A stretch of DNA of 61,016 nt from DASWHR01 sp036398095. Its GTDB lineage: Bacteria > Actinomycetota > AC-67. Position 1 is the first letter of the stretch. Each line of letters begins with the position of its first letter. The notes under the pieces were generated by a model that saw only the letters and a list, made by a program, of their open reading frames with translations, made no database searches and was not told the origin of the DNA. A program made the position numbers and the translations under genes. Below are positions 52,236 through 60,659 of the stretch, in pieces. The stretch covers positions 1-61,016 of the forward strand of contig DASWHR010000055.1 of NCBI GenBank assembly GCA_036398095.1, read 5' to 3'.

Positions 52236-52610
52236 ATGAAAGCAATCCGAAAAATCGGGCCCGACGAGCGTGTCGAGGGCGACCCGACGCCCGGGATGAT
52301 TCGCGAGCAGGCGGTGGCGACCGACCGGCTCTGGGCGGGGCTCGTGCGCAACGAGCCTCGGGCCGAGTCCGGCTGGCATCATCACAGCGACAACGAGACC
52401 GCGGTCTTCATCTTGTTCGGCCGGCTCCGGTTCGAGTTCGGCCCCGCGGGCGGCGACACGGTCGACGCCTCGGCCGGCGACTTCGTCTACGTCCCGCCGG
52501 AAATCGTTCATCGCGAGATCAACCCGACCGACGAAGAAAGCCGGTTCGTGGTGATCCGCGCCGTCAGCGGCCCGCCCACCGTCAACGTCGAGGGACCCGA
52601 GCCGGCGTAG
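52236..52610 (+). CDS. Small cupin-fold protein
   Basis: A 124-residue single cupin. Motif 1 GWHHHSDNETAVFILFGRL contains the metal-binding histidines and Glu, and motif 2 is DFVYVPPEIVHRE. The ATG follows GGGGAGGA. Its closeness to the hydroxy-acid oxidase suggests co-expression. Substrate unknown. Confidence 0.88.
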   Translation: MKAIRKIGPDERVEGDPTPGMIREQAVATDRLWAGLVRNEPRAESGWHHHSDNETAVFILFGRLRFEFGPAGGDTVDASAGDFVYVPPEIVHREINPTDEESRFVVIRAVSGPPTVNVEGPEPA

Positions 52611-52630
52611 CGGGTTGCGCCGGGCTCCGA

Positions 52631-52636
52631 TACGAT
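52631..52636 (+). promoter_or_regulatory. TACGAT -10 box, leaderless-type
   Basis: TACGAT lies 6 bases before the ATG of the His/Cys membrane protein. Confidence 0.5.
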
Positions 52637-52642
52637 CGTTCT

Positions 52643-53107
52643 ATGTTCAATCGCCCCGGCTGGCAGGCATCCATGGCACTGGGCTTTATCGCGGCCGGAT
52701 TCGTCGTTTTGTTCCTGGCCTGGAACGGTGCGGCGTCCAAAGACTTCGTCCAGGGCCAGGTCCCCTATCTGCTGTCGGGCGGCTTCGTCGGGCTCGGTCT
52801 GATCATCGTCGGCGTCGGGTTGATGCTGTTCGAGTCGGGCCGCCGGGCAGGTACCAAGGTGGACCGCAAGATCGACGAGCTGAGCGAGGTCATGAAAACG
52901 ATCCAGGTTTCCTCGAACGGCTCGTCGAAGGATCATGCGATGGCCGAGGCGCATTTCGCCGACGGCAAGGTCGTCGTCGGCGCACGGTCCTATCACCGGC
53001 CGGACTGCCGGCTGGTCGAAGGTAAGGACGCGCTCGTCTACGCCGCCCAGCCGCTCGCCACCGAGCAAGGCCTCAAGCCCTGCCGCGTCTGCAACCCCGA
53101 CGCGTAA
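52643..53107 (+). CDS. Two-TM protein with C-terminal YHxxxC...CxxC motif (paralogue B)
   Basis: A 154-residue paralogue of the protein at 26269-26739 with the same order: two membrane segments (about 8-30 and 42-64), a short coiled helix (KVDRKIDELSEVMKTI), then SYHRPDC and EQGLKPCRVC. The His/Cys spacing is preserved, which supports a real metal site. Unlike paralogue A it starts its own transcript (TACGAT six bases upstream). It ends four bases before the convergent MFS stop. Confidence 0.78.
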   Translation: MFNRPGWQASMALGFIAAGFVVLFLAWNGAASKDFVQGQVPYLLSGGFVGLGLIIVGVGLMLFESGRRAGTKVDRKIDELSEVMKTIQVSSNGSSKDHAMAEAHFADGKVVVGARSYHRPDCRLVEGKDALVYAAQPLATEQGLKPCRVCNPDA

Positions 53108-53111
53108 CGAC

Positions 53112-54299
53112 TCAAGAATCATCCGCCGCGCGTTCCTCGGGCGGTTTCACGCGGCGGAACGTCACCCACAGCAGCACGTCGTAGATCACCTTCAATCCTC
53201 CGCCGATGAAGAACGGCACGCCGGATCCGGCGATCGGAATGGTCGCGCCGCCGATCGCGGGGCCGGCGGCTTGCGCGGCGCTTCGCACCGTGGTGGTGAA
53301 GCCGGCCGCGGCGGTGCGTTCTTCCGGCTCGACGACGGCGACGACGTAGGACTGACGCACCGGCACGTCCATCTGCGACAAGGCGAAGCGTCCGAGCAGC
53401 AACGCGATCGCAGCCGGCTCGTTCGGCGCGAGCGGGACCGCGGCCAGCAGCAGGTTCGACGGCAGGTGCGTGAAGACCATGGTGTTGATCAAGCCGATGC
53501 GCTCGGCGAGCCGCGTGGCGACCGTGAACGAGACGGCTTGCAGCATGCCGGTGCCGAAGAACACGAGTCCGAGGATCTCGACCGACGTGCCGTAGCGCGA
53601 GCGAAACCAGTAGACGATCGCTGCCTGCACGACGAATCCCCCGCCGAGCGAGTCGAGCGCGAACAGCGCCGACAGCTTGGCGACGCGGGCGCGGCTCTTG
53701 GTCAGCGGCCGCGCGCCGCGAATCGGTGCCTCGACCGCGTCCGACAGGCGCGCGGCGACCAGCATCGACGCCAGCGCCAGCCCGGCCGGGATAAGAAAGA
53801 AGCGCTGCGATGCGACCGGGAGCGCGTCGCGCAGCGCCGCGGGGCCGCCGGCGGCGAGCGCGCCGACCGCGCCGACGATCGCGGCGACCGAGTTGTATCG
53901 GCCGAAGGTGCGCGTGCGCCGCGACGCCTCGACCGCGCCGGGAATCATGGCTTGCTCCAGCGCGACGAACGGTCCGGCTTCCAGCGCGGTCGCCGCGACC
54001 GTGCCCGACAGCGACGCGACCAGCAGCGCCCAGAACGCATCCGTCGCAGCGAACACGCCCATCGCGCCGGCCATCACGCCGCTCAACGCGACGTAGAGGC
54101 GCCGCCGGCCGATCCGGTCGCCGCGCGCGCCGACGAGGAACGTCCAGAACGCCGCGCCGGCGAGCGTTGCGGTCAGGATCGCGCCCGCGCGCGGCGCCGA
54201 GACCAGATCGGCCAGATGCACGCCCACCAGCACCGATGTAAAGCCGTACGCGAAGGACCGCAGCCCTCGAAGCAGCAAGATGCGCCGCACGTCACTCAT
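53112..54299 (-). CDS. MFS transporter
   Basis: A 395-residue major facilitator with about twelve membrane segments; GDRIGRRRLYV in the 2-3 loop matches the family signature. MDVPVRQSYVVAVVEPEERTAAAG in the second half resembles efflux-type members. It starts eight bases after the livF stop, so it is probably the last gene of the leftward transporter operon. Substrate not readable. Confidence 0.85.
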   Translation of the reverse strand: MSDVRRILLLRGLRSFAYGFTSVLVGVHLADLVSAPRAGAILTATLAGAAFWTFLVGARGDRIGRRRLYVALSGVMAGAMGVFAATDAFWALLVASLSGTVAATALEAGPFVALEQAMIPGAVEASRRTRTFGRYNSVAAIVGAVGALAAGGPAALRDALPVASQRFFLIPAGLALASMLVAARLSDAVEAPIRGARPLTKSRARVAKLSALFALDSLGGGFVVQAAIVYWFRSRYGTSVEILGLVFFGTGMLQAVSFTVATRLAERIGLINTMVFTHLPSNLLLAAVPLAPNEPAAIALLLGRFALSQMDVPVRQSYVVAVVEPEERTAAAGFTTTVRSAAQAAGPAIGGATIPIAGSGVPFFIGGGLKVIYDVLLWVTFRRVKPPEERAADDS

Positions 54300-54307
54300 G
54301 CGAGGTG

Positions 54308-55015
54308 CTAGCCGAGGTAGGCGGCGCGAAGGTCGATGCCGGTTCGCAACTCGTCGCCGTAGCCGGTGAACACCAGCGTCCCCTTCTGCATGATCCAGGC
54401 GCGGTCGGCGACCTTCAATGCGCCGGCGTTCTGCTCGACCAGAATCACGGCGACACCGGTCGCGGCGATGCCGCGAGCGGTTTCGAACAGCTCCTGCGCG
54501 GTCTTGGGTGCAAGGCCCAGAGACGCTTCGTCGATCAGCAGCACCTTTGGGTCGGCCATCAGGCCGCGACCGACTGCGAGCATCTGCTGCTCGCCGCCCG
54601 ACATGGTTCCGGCGAGCTGGGCGCGGCGCTCGGCCAGTCGCGGGAACATCTCGTAGACCCGCTCCATCAGCTCTTTCTGCTTGCGCTTGTCTTTCCGGTG
54701 CGTCCAGTTGCCGAGCCGCAGATTCACGTGGACGGGTAGCGCGGGAAAGACGCGACGTCCTTCCGGAACGAGCACGATGCCTTTGCGAACGCGCGCGCCG
54801 GTGTCGAGCTTGGCGATGTTCTCGCCTTCGAAGTTGATCTGCCCGGCCCAGGTCGGCAGCAGACCGGCCAGCGCCATCATGGTGGTGGACTTGCCCGCGC
54901 CGTTCAAGCCGAGCATCACCGCGGTGTCGCCGGCCTCGATCTGCATCGAGATGCCGTGCAATACGGGCAGCGCGCCGTAGCCGGTCCGCAGATCGTCGAT
55001 CTCAAGAAGCGGCAT
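54308..55015 (-). CDS. livF: Branched-chain amino-acid type ABC ATPase LivF
   Basis: A 235-residue ABC ATPase: Walker A GLNGAGKST, VPEGRRVFPALPV, signature MSGGEQQMLAVGRGL, Walker B VLLIDEASLGLAP. The ATG at MPLLEID lies inside the end of livG (14-base overlap). It belongs to the surface protein / binding protein / LivHMGF / MFS operon. Confidence 0.93.
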   Translation of the reverse strand: MPLLEIDDLRTGYGALPVLHGISMQIEAGDTAVMLGLNGAGKSTTMMALAGLLPTWAGQINFEGENIAKLDTGARVRKGIVLVPEGRRVFPALPVHVNLRLGNWTHRKDKRKQKELMERVYEMFPRLAERRAQLAGTMSGGEQQMLAVGRGLMADPKVLLIDEASLGLAPKTAQELFETARGIAATGVAVILVEQNAGALKVADRAWIMQKGTLVFTGYGDELRTGIDLRAAYLG

Positions 55016-55823
55016 CGGCGTCCTCCCCAAGATAGGCGGCCACGACTTCGGGATGACGCTGGATCTGTTGCGGCGCGCCTTCGGCGAGCAGCGTCCCGAA
55101 GTTGAGCACGTAGACATAGTCGCAGACGCGCACGACCAGCGGCACGTGATGCTCGATCATCAGCACGGTCAAGTTCAGATCGGTGCGAAGCCGTAGCAGC
55201 AGATCGCCGAACACGTGCGCCTCTTCCGGGCTCATGCCCGAGGTCGGTTCGTCAAGCAGCAGGAAGTCGGGATCGCCGGCCAGCACGGCCGAGATCTCCG
55301 ACAACTTCTGCAGGCCGTAGGGCAAGGACGACACGATCTCGCCGCGATGATCGGCCAGGCCCATGAAGTCTAGGATCTCCATCGCGTTGCGGCGCAGCAG
55401 CTTTTCTTCGGCGAGCACTGCCGGCGTGCCGAGCACGCCCGCAAGGACGCCGTAGGCGGCCTTGGTGTGCTGCGCGATAAGCATGTTTTCCATGACCGTC
55501 AGTCGCTTGGCCAGGCCCACGTTCTGGAAGGTGCGGCCCAGGCCGAGCGTGGTGCGCCGGTGCGTTGGAAGCTTGGTGATTTCGGTGTCGCGGTAGCGAA
55601 CAGTGCCGGACGTCGGCGAGTAGACACCCATCACGCAGTTGAAGAAGGTGGTCTTGCCGGCGCCGTTCGGGCCGATCAGGCCGACGATCTCCCACTCGTT
55701 GACGTCCACCGACACGCCGCCGAGCGCCTGCAAGCCGCCGAACCGGATCCCCAGATCCCGGACCTCGAGCATCGCGCCGCCGTCGCCGCGGGCGGGGGGC
55801 GGCGAGCCGTTAGGGCCGGACAC
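55002..55823 (-). CDS. livG: Branched-chain amino-acid type ABC ATPase LivG
   Basis: A 273-residue ABC ATPase: Walker A GPNGAGKTT, LGLGRTFQNVGLAKRLTV, Walker B FLLLDEPTSGMSPEEA, IEHHVPLVV. An internal Met at residue 18 (MLEVRDL) is an alternative start. It overlaps livM by 14 bases. Confidence 0.93.
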   Translation of the reverse strand: MSGPNGSPPPARGDGGAMLEVRDLGIRFGGLQALGGVSVDVNEWEIVGLIGPNGAGKTTFFNCVMGVYSPTSGTVRYRDTEITKLPTHRRTTLGLGRTFQNVGLAKRLTVMENMLIAQHTKAAYGVLAGVLGTPAVLAEEKLLRRNAMEILDFMGLADHRGEIVSSLPYGLQKLSEISAVLAGDPDFLLLDEPTSGMSPEEAHVFGDLLLRLRTDLNLTVLMIEHHVPLVVRVCDYVYVLNFGTLLAEGAPQQIQRHPEVVAAYLGEDADAAS

Positions 55824-57000
55824 CGGCGCCTCCTTCGCGAATCGTGACGCCGTGACCGTGGTCCTTGAGCCGCTTGCCGGCCAGCCAGCCGGTGATCGGT
55901 TTGATCTGCTGCGCGATCCCGCCCGGATACAACGTGAGCGTGAGCAGCAGCAGCACCGCGCCGATGAAGCCCGGATACAGCTCGAGCTGCTTCAAGAAGC
56001 CGACTTTGGCGATCGTGTGGCCGATCCCGGATCCGAACAGCGAATGGATCAGCAAGTCCAGGATCGCGAAGAACGCCGAGCCGATGAACACCCCGACGCG
56101 CGAGCCGAGCCCGCCGACGACCGCCATCAGCACGAACGTCAGGCCCAACGCGAAATCGAAGTTGGCGGCGTCCACCGACTCGACCCGGAAGCCGAACAGC
56201 GCGCCGGCGACGCCGGCGAAGATGCCCGAGATCACGAACGCGATCAGCTTGTAGGACGTGACGTTGATGCCGAACGACGCGGCCGCCAGCTCGTTTTCGC
56301 GGATCGCGAAGATCGCGCGGCCGACTTTGGAGCGGACGAGCCGCCAGTCGATGTAGAGCGCGCCGGCGACCACGACCATCGAGAAGTAGACGAAGGTTCG
56401 CTCGCTCACCAGAAACGAGGGACGCACGGCGTTGACGCCGGCGCCGCCGCCGGTGATCGCCGGCGTCGCGAAGATCGTGAACTCGGCGACCGCACCGTAG
56501 GCGAGCGTGATCAGCGCCAGGTACAGACCCTTCAACCGCAGCGCCACCATGCCCAGCAAGAACGCCGAAACCGCACCGATCACGCCGGCCAGGATCAGCG
56601 CGACGAAGAACGGCGCCTGCGCTTTCGTCACGACCAGCGCGGCTGTGAACGCGCCGACCCCGACGAACGCCTGGTGGCCGAGCGAGATCTGCCCCGCGTA
56701 GCCCATCAGGATGTTGATCGACAATCCGACGATGACGTAGATCATCGCAAGCGAAATCGCGCGCAGATTCTCGACGTTTTCGACCAGCGCCGGCGAGCCG
56801 AGCACGATCGCTGCGATCAGCACCGCGACCCCGCGACGCGCGATCCATCCGCTCTTCGACGGCGTCCACGGCTTCGGCTTGGAGACCTCGACGTGGGCCA
56901 TCGCCGCCGCTTCTTCTTCGGCGACGATCGCGGCGATCGCGGCGTTCGCCTCGACCGGCGGCGCGCCGGCGGGGGTCTTCTTCTTGCGCGGCGTCGCCAC
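55810..57000 (-). CDS. livM: Branched-chain amino-acid type permease LivM
   Basis: A 396-residue permease. A 45-residue Ala/Glu/Lys-rich cytoplasmic extension precedes about ten membrane segments; NILMGYAGQISLGHQAFVGVGAF and GRAIFAIRENELAAASFGI are LivM signatures. The gene lies three bases after livH. It is the unfused counterpart of the second half of the fusion permease at 29929-31860. Confidence 0.93.
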   Translation of the reverse strand: MATPRKKKTPAGAPPVEANAAIAAIVAEEEAAAMAHVEVSKPKPWTPSKSGWIARRGVAVLIAAIVLGSPALVENVENLRAISLAMIYVIVGLSINILMGYAGQISLGHQAFVGVGAFTAALVVTKAQAPFFVALILAGVIGAVSAFLLGMVALRLKGLYLALITLAYGAVAEFTIFATPAITGGGAGVNAVRPSFLVSERTFVYFSMVVVAGALYIDWRLVRSKVGRAIFAIRENELAAASFGINVTSYKLIAFVISGIFAGVAGALFGFRVESVDAANFDFALGLTFVLMAVVGGLGSRVGVFIGSAFFAILDLLIHSLFGSGIGHTIAKVGFLKQLELYPGFIGAVLLLLTLTLYPGGIAQQIKPITGWLAGKRLKDHGHGVTIREGGAGVRP

Positions 57001-57003
57001 GGT

Positions 57004-57888
57004 CTAGGCCTCCGTCCCCAGAAGGCCCTTGGGTCGCACGAGCAAGATGGTCACCAGCACCACGAACACGAGCAGCGTCGGCATCGACACGACGAAGCGG
57101 CCGAGTTCGTATCGCCCGTCCAGGTACTGGCCGATCTGTTGCGTGATCCCGACGATCTGACCGCCGACGAACGCGCCCGGCAGGCTCGTGATACCGCCCA
57201 CGAGCGCGGCGGTGAACGCGGGGAGCAGCACCGCGGTCGTCATGTACCCGGGCGCGAACGCGCCGATCGAGGGCGCGAACAAGATGCCCGCGACGGCGCC
57301 GAGCACAGCCGCGAGCGTCCAGATGAAAGACGAGATGCGTTTGGTCGAGATGCCGGCCAGCTCCGTCGCGGTCGGCTCTTGCGACGTCGCGAGCACCGCC
57401 AGACCGAGGTCGGTCTTGTTGAAGAAGTACGCCATCGCCGCGCCGATCCCGGCGAGCACCACGAAGATGAGAATTCGCTGCGGCGAGACCTGCACCCCGA
57501 GAATGCTCGGCCCGAAGCCCTTCACCGCGGGCGAGAGGCTCTGCACGTTCGGCCCGGTCGCGATCAGCTCGAGCTGGATCGCGGCGAGCGCGACGCCGGC
57601 CGTCGCGACGAGCATGGTCACGCGCGGCGCGTCGAACAGCGGCCGCACGATCAGTCGCTCGATCAGAAATCCGACGAGCGCGACGCCGGCGATCGCAAGG
57701 ACGACACCGAGCAAATAGGGAACGCCTTTGCGATCGATCAGGAACCAGGCGAAGAACGTGCCCATCGTGCCGTACTCGGCCTGCGCGAAGTTGAACACGC
57801 GAGCGCCCTTGTAGACCAGCACGAGTCCGAGCGCGACCAAGCCGTAGACGGCGCCCTGGATGATGCCCAGGATGATTGCGGAGGTCAC
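57004..57888 (-). CDS. livH: Branched-chain amino-acid type permease LivH
   Basis: A 294-residue permease with about eight membrane segments; GLVLVYKGARVFNFAQAEYG is the LivH hallmark, and LVGGITSLPGAFVGGQIVGI lies near the end. It follows the binding-protein gene by 15 bases. Confidence 0.93.
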   Translation of the reverse strand: MTSAIILGIIQGAVYGLVALGLVLVYKGARVFNFAQAEYGTMGTFFAWFLIDRKGVPYLLGVVLAIAGVALVGFLIERLIVRPLFDAPRVTMLVATAGVALAAIQLELIATGPNVQSLSPAVKGFGPSILGVQVSPQRILIFVVLAGIGAAMAYFFNKTDLGLAVLATSQEPTATELAGISTKRISSFIWTLAAVLGAVAGILFAPSIGAFAPGYMTTAVLLPAFTAALVGGITSLPGAFVGGQIVGITQQIGQYLDGRYELGRFVVSMPTLLVFVVLVTILLVRPKGLLGTEA

Positions 57889-57903
57889 GCGCGTGCCTCG
57901 AGG

Positions 57904-59397
57904 CTAGAAGCTCTTGCGCAGACCCGGGAACTTGGGATCTTCAATGAACTCCCCCGAACTTCCGTTGCCGTCGCACTTGCCCACCAGCGCATGGACTCCA
58001 TTCGCGCCGAAGGGACTTCCGGACGTGTAGGACAGATCGGGGAAGAAACCGGTGGTGCCGCCCTTATAGGTTCGCATCAGCGAGATCAAGCTTTCGCGGG
58101 TCAGGTTCGGCCCCGCTTTCTCGAGGATGCCGTGGATGGTTCGGTTGATGCCCCACAGCGCCAGCAGCAAGTCGCCGCCGTTGTTGCGGCCGTTGACTTG
58201 TTGCGCATCGTCGGCCGCCGTCGCGCGGTCGAAGTTGGGGTCGCCGACGCCGGCGGTGTTGCGGGCCGCCCACGCCGGCCACGGCGAAAAGAACATCGCG
58301 CCGTTGAAATCTTGGTTCGTGCATTCGCGGGCGATGCCTTGGTTCACGCCGTTGGTGACGCCGACCCCCATGTAGCGCGGGTTGTATTGCTGCCCGCCGG
58401 CTGCCCCGGCAAGGAACACCGTAAAGTTCGGCGCGGTGATCGGCGAGACGATGTCCACACCCTCGTTCTTAAGGGTCTGCGCGAGCTGCGCCGCCTCGGA
58501 CTGGGTGCCCTCCTTGATGACGGTCTTGACCGTCTTCTGATACTTGGACTGGTCCAAGGTCGCAAACGCCTGATCGAAGCCCCGCTGCGCATCGTCGAAG
58601 TTCGACGTGTTCGGCCGGACGAACGCGATCTTGATCTTTCCGTCCTTCACGGTCGTCCCGCCCGGGCCATAGCGATCTTCGCCGGCGCCAAGCTGCTTGA
58701 TGTATTGCATCAGCAGCGGCATCTGCTGCGCATAGGTCATCGTGAGCGCAAAATACGAGTCGTAGTTCTTCACGACCGACTCTTGCACGCCGGCGCTGAA
58801 ATACGGGATGTCCTTGCGGTTCGCGTAGTCGGCACAGGCACGGATCTGGTCGGTCCCCGCCGCGCCGACAAGCAGGAACGCCGCATCCTTGCCGGTCGTG
58901 AGCGCGGTGCAGGCATCGACCGCGCTGGACGGCTTGTACTTGTCGTCGCGGAAGAAGATGCGCACCTTGCGGCCGTGGATTCGCTTGCCTTGGGATTCGA
59001 GCCACTTCCAGTACGTGTCGGCGCCGTACTGAAACGCTTTCGGCTCGATCGGCGCGGCCCCGGAGGTCGGCGCGTGGATCGCGATCGTGATCGTGTCGGC
59101 GGTGATGCCGGTCCGGTTCGAACCGACGACTCCGCTGCCGCCGCCTCCACCGCCGCCGCCGCCGTTGCTGCCGCCGCCGCCGCCGGTTCCGCCATCGGTT
59201 CCGCCGTCCGTGCCTCCATCCGTGCCGCCGTCGGTGCCGCCATCGGTTCCGCCATCGGTTCCGCCATCCGAGCCGCCGTCGATGCCGCCGTTGCTGCCAC
59301 CGTCGCGGATGCTCACGTGCACCCCGGGTTTTTGACCGCACGCGGTCAAAGCCAGCGCGAGGACGGCGAGGAAAGAGATCAGCGTTCGTGCACGCAT
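57904..59397 (-). CDS. ABC substrate-binding lipoprotein with Gly/Asp/Thr repeat linker
   Basis: A 497-residue lipoprotein. The lipobox LALTAC acylates C20. Residues about 32-92 are a low-complexity linker of repeated D-G-G-T/S units and a poly-Gly stretch, after which a type I periplasmic binding domain begins (TITIAIHAPTSGAAP) with the expected GADTYWKWLE, and FLLVGAAGTDQI. It is the binding protein of the LivHMGF transporter encoded directly downstream. The linker is encoded by short tandem DNA repeats. Confidence 0.9.
   Translation of the reverse strand: MRARTLISFLAVLALALTACGQKPGVHVSIRDGGSNGGIDGGSDGGTDGGTDGGTDGGTDGGTDGGTDGGTGGGGGSNGGGGGGGGGSGVVGSNRTGITADTITIAIHAPTSGAAPIEPKAFQYGADTYWKWLESQGKRIHGRKVRIFFRDDKYKPSSAVDACTALTTGKDAAFLLVGAAGTDQIRACADYANRKDIPYFSAGVQESVVKNYDSYFALTMTYAQQMPLLMQYIKQLGAGEDRYGPGGTTVKDGKIKIAFVRPNTSNFDDAQRGFDQAFATLDQSKYQKTVKTVIKEGTQSEAAQLAQTLKNEGVDIVSPITAPNFTVFLAGAAGGQQYNPRYMGVGVTNGVNQGIARECTNQDFNGAMFFSPWPAWAARNTAGVGDPNFDRATAADDAQQVNGRNNGGDLLLALWGINRTIHGILEKAGPNLTRESLISLMRTYKGGTTGFFPDLSYTSGSPFGANGVHALVGKCDGNGSSGEFIEDPKFPGLRKSF
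59120..59305. repeat. Tandem 12-bp-type repeats encoding a lipoprotein linker
   Basis: Imperfect 12-base units of the GGCGGAACCGAT type (minus strand) repeat about eight times and are followed by a poly-Gly codon run. They encode the D-G-G-T linker of the binding lipoprotein and would allow in-frame length change by slippage. Confidence 0.75.
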
Positions 59398-59403
59398 AGG
59401 CTT

Positions 59404-60570
59404 CTAGTCTCCGCTTCGCTCGATTCGTCTGCGCCGCAGGACGGCTGCGACGCGGTTCGCTCCGGCTTCGCCGGCCTCGCGGCCGACGGCGCGCGCCAAG
59501 CCCGCGTACGCCATCGCGCCCAACGGGAGCACGAGCCACGCGTACCACGCGCTCGGCGTGGTAACGTCGGCGACCGGCTCTTCATCGGCCGGCCGCGGCT
59601 GCGGATCGGTCGACGACGTCGGCGCCGGGCCGGGCGCCGGCTCGAATGTCGGGTCCGGTGGCGGCGGCACGAATCCGCCGCCGTCGTCGGTCGGCTCGGG
59701 CGTGGGTTCGGGCGTCGGGTCCGGCGCGGTATAGGACACAACCGCCGATCCCGCTTCCTGCGGCGACACGTAGACCTGGCGCGTTTCGTTGTTCTGCACC
59801 TCGACCGGTGCGAGGTGGAACTCCACGCGCCACGAGTCCGTGCCGCCGGTCAGGTCCGGCAGCAACACGATCCCATTGTTGTCGAGCGTTCCGGAAACCC
59901 ACATCTGCGCGATCGCACTCAGATCGAACGTCCAGGCCTTTGCGCTGGGCTTTCCTTTCACACTCCACTTGTCACAGTCGTAGCCGTCCTTGACGAAGGG
60001 CTCGACCGGCTCGGTCTTGGTGGGGTCCTTCGAGTCCATCGCATACGAAGGAGCGCCCTCAACGCTTCCCCACGGCAGCGTGACGGCACACGCGGTGATG
60101 CTCGCGGCGGCCTCGTTCGTCGTCCCGGGAGCCTTGGCACCCGGGCCGGTGTGGTGCGTGGTGTGATCGGCGTCGGCTGCGTCCGTTCGGGACACATTCA
60201 GCGTGAGCGACATCGAGCCGACGGTCGCATCGTCGGGAAGCGAAAACAGCGGAAGCAGAATGTAGGAGCGCATATCCGACGCGCCGAGCTGGAGCGCGAC
60301 GGCGAGATGGCCGGGCTCCACCGGCGCGCCGCTGGACAGATCGCTTACCTGACACAGGCCGGTATCTCCCGTCCCGACGCACTGGCGGACCTCGCGGTTG
60401 GAGGACCAATACCAGCCTTGGTTCTCCTGGATCAACTCGATCGAAAGATTGCCGCTCACGGCCAGCGCCGTCGGCGCCCACAGCATGGCGGCAATCACTG
60501 CCACGACCGCGACGGACGCGGCCTTGACGGCCCTGCTGCGGCGGAAGGCGGCGACGGATGTGGGGGTCAC
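59404..60570 (-). CDS. Cell-surface protein with C-terminal anchor (DNRLRE-like)
   Basis: A 388-residue protein. The GTG start is seven bases after TACACT. A signal segment (ASVAVVAVIAAMLWAPTALA) is followed by a beta-rich domain of about 230 residues (YILLPLFSLPDDATVGSMSLTL, FDLSAIAQMWVSG, NNGIVLLP), similar to the DNRLRE-type stalk domain, then a Pro/Glu/Thr spacer (PEPTPEPT) and a C-terminal membrane helix (AWLVLPLGAMAYAGLA) with a basic tail. It is the first gene of the LIV-type transporter operon, six bases ahead of the binding protein. Role unknown. Confidence 0.78.
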   Translation of the reverse strand: MTPTSVAAFRRSRAVKAASVAVVAVIAAMLWAPTALAVSGNLSIELIQENQGWYWSSNREVRQCVGTGDTGLCQVSDLSSGAPVEPGHLAVALQLGASDMRSYILLPLFSLPDDATVGSMSLTLNVSRTDAADADHTTHHTGPGAKAPGTTNEAAASITACAVTLPWGSVEGAPSYAMDSKDPTKTEPVEPFVKDGYDCDKWSVKGKPSAKAWTFDLSAIAQMWVSGTLDNNGIVLLPDLTGGTDSWRVEFHLAPVEVQNNETRQVYVSPQEAGSAVVSYTAPDPTPEPTPEPTDDGGGFVPPPPDPTFEPAPGPAPTSSTDPQPRPADEEPVADVTTPSAWYAWLVLPLGAMAYAGLARAVGREAGEAGANRVAAVLRRRRIERSGD

Positions 60571-60577
60571 AACGGCA

Positions 60578-60583
60578 AGTGTA
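60578..60583 (-). promoter_or_regulatory. TACACT -10 box, leaderless-type, for the transporter operon
   Basis: TACACT on the minus strand lies 7 bases before the GTG of the surface protein and probably drives the whole leftward operon down to the MFS gene. Confidence 0.5.
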
Positions 60584-60659
60584 GCGCGGCTTCCGCCCGC
60601 TTCGCCCGCCGTCGTCCCTTGCTTCGGCCCATGCGCAAGCCCATGCCAAGCTTCGGCCT

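Noticed and set aside
59120..59305. CRISPR-like array
   Set aside because: Units are about 12 bases, contiguous without spacers, and in frame with a lipoprotein linker; a coding tandem repeat explains them.
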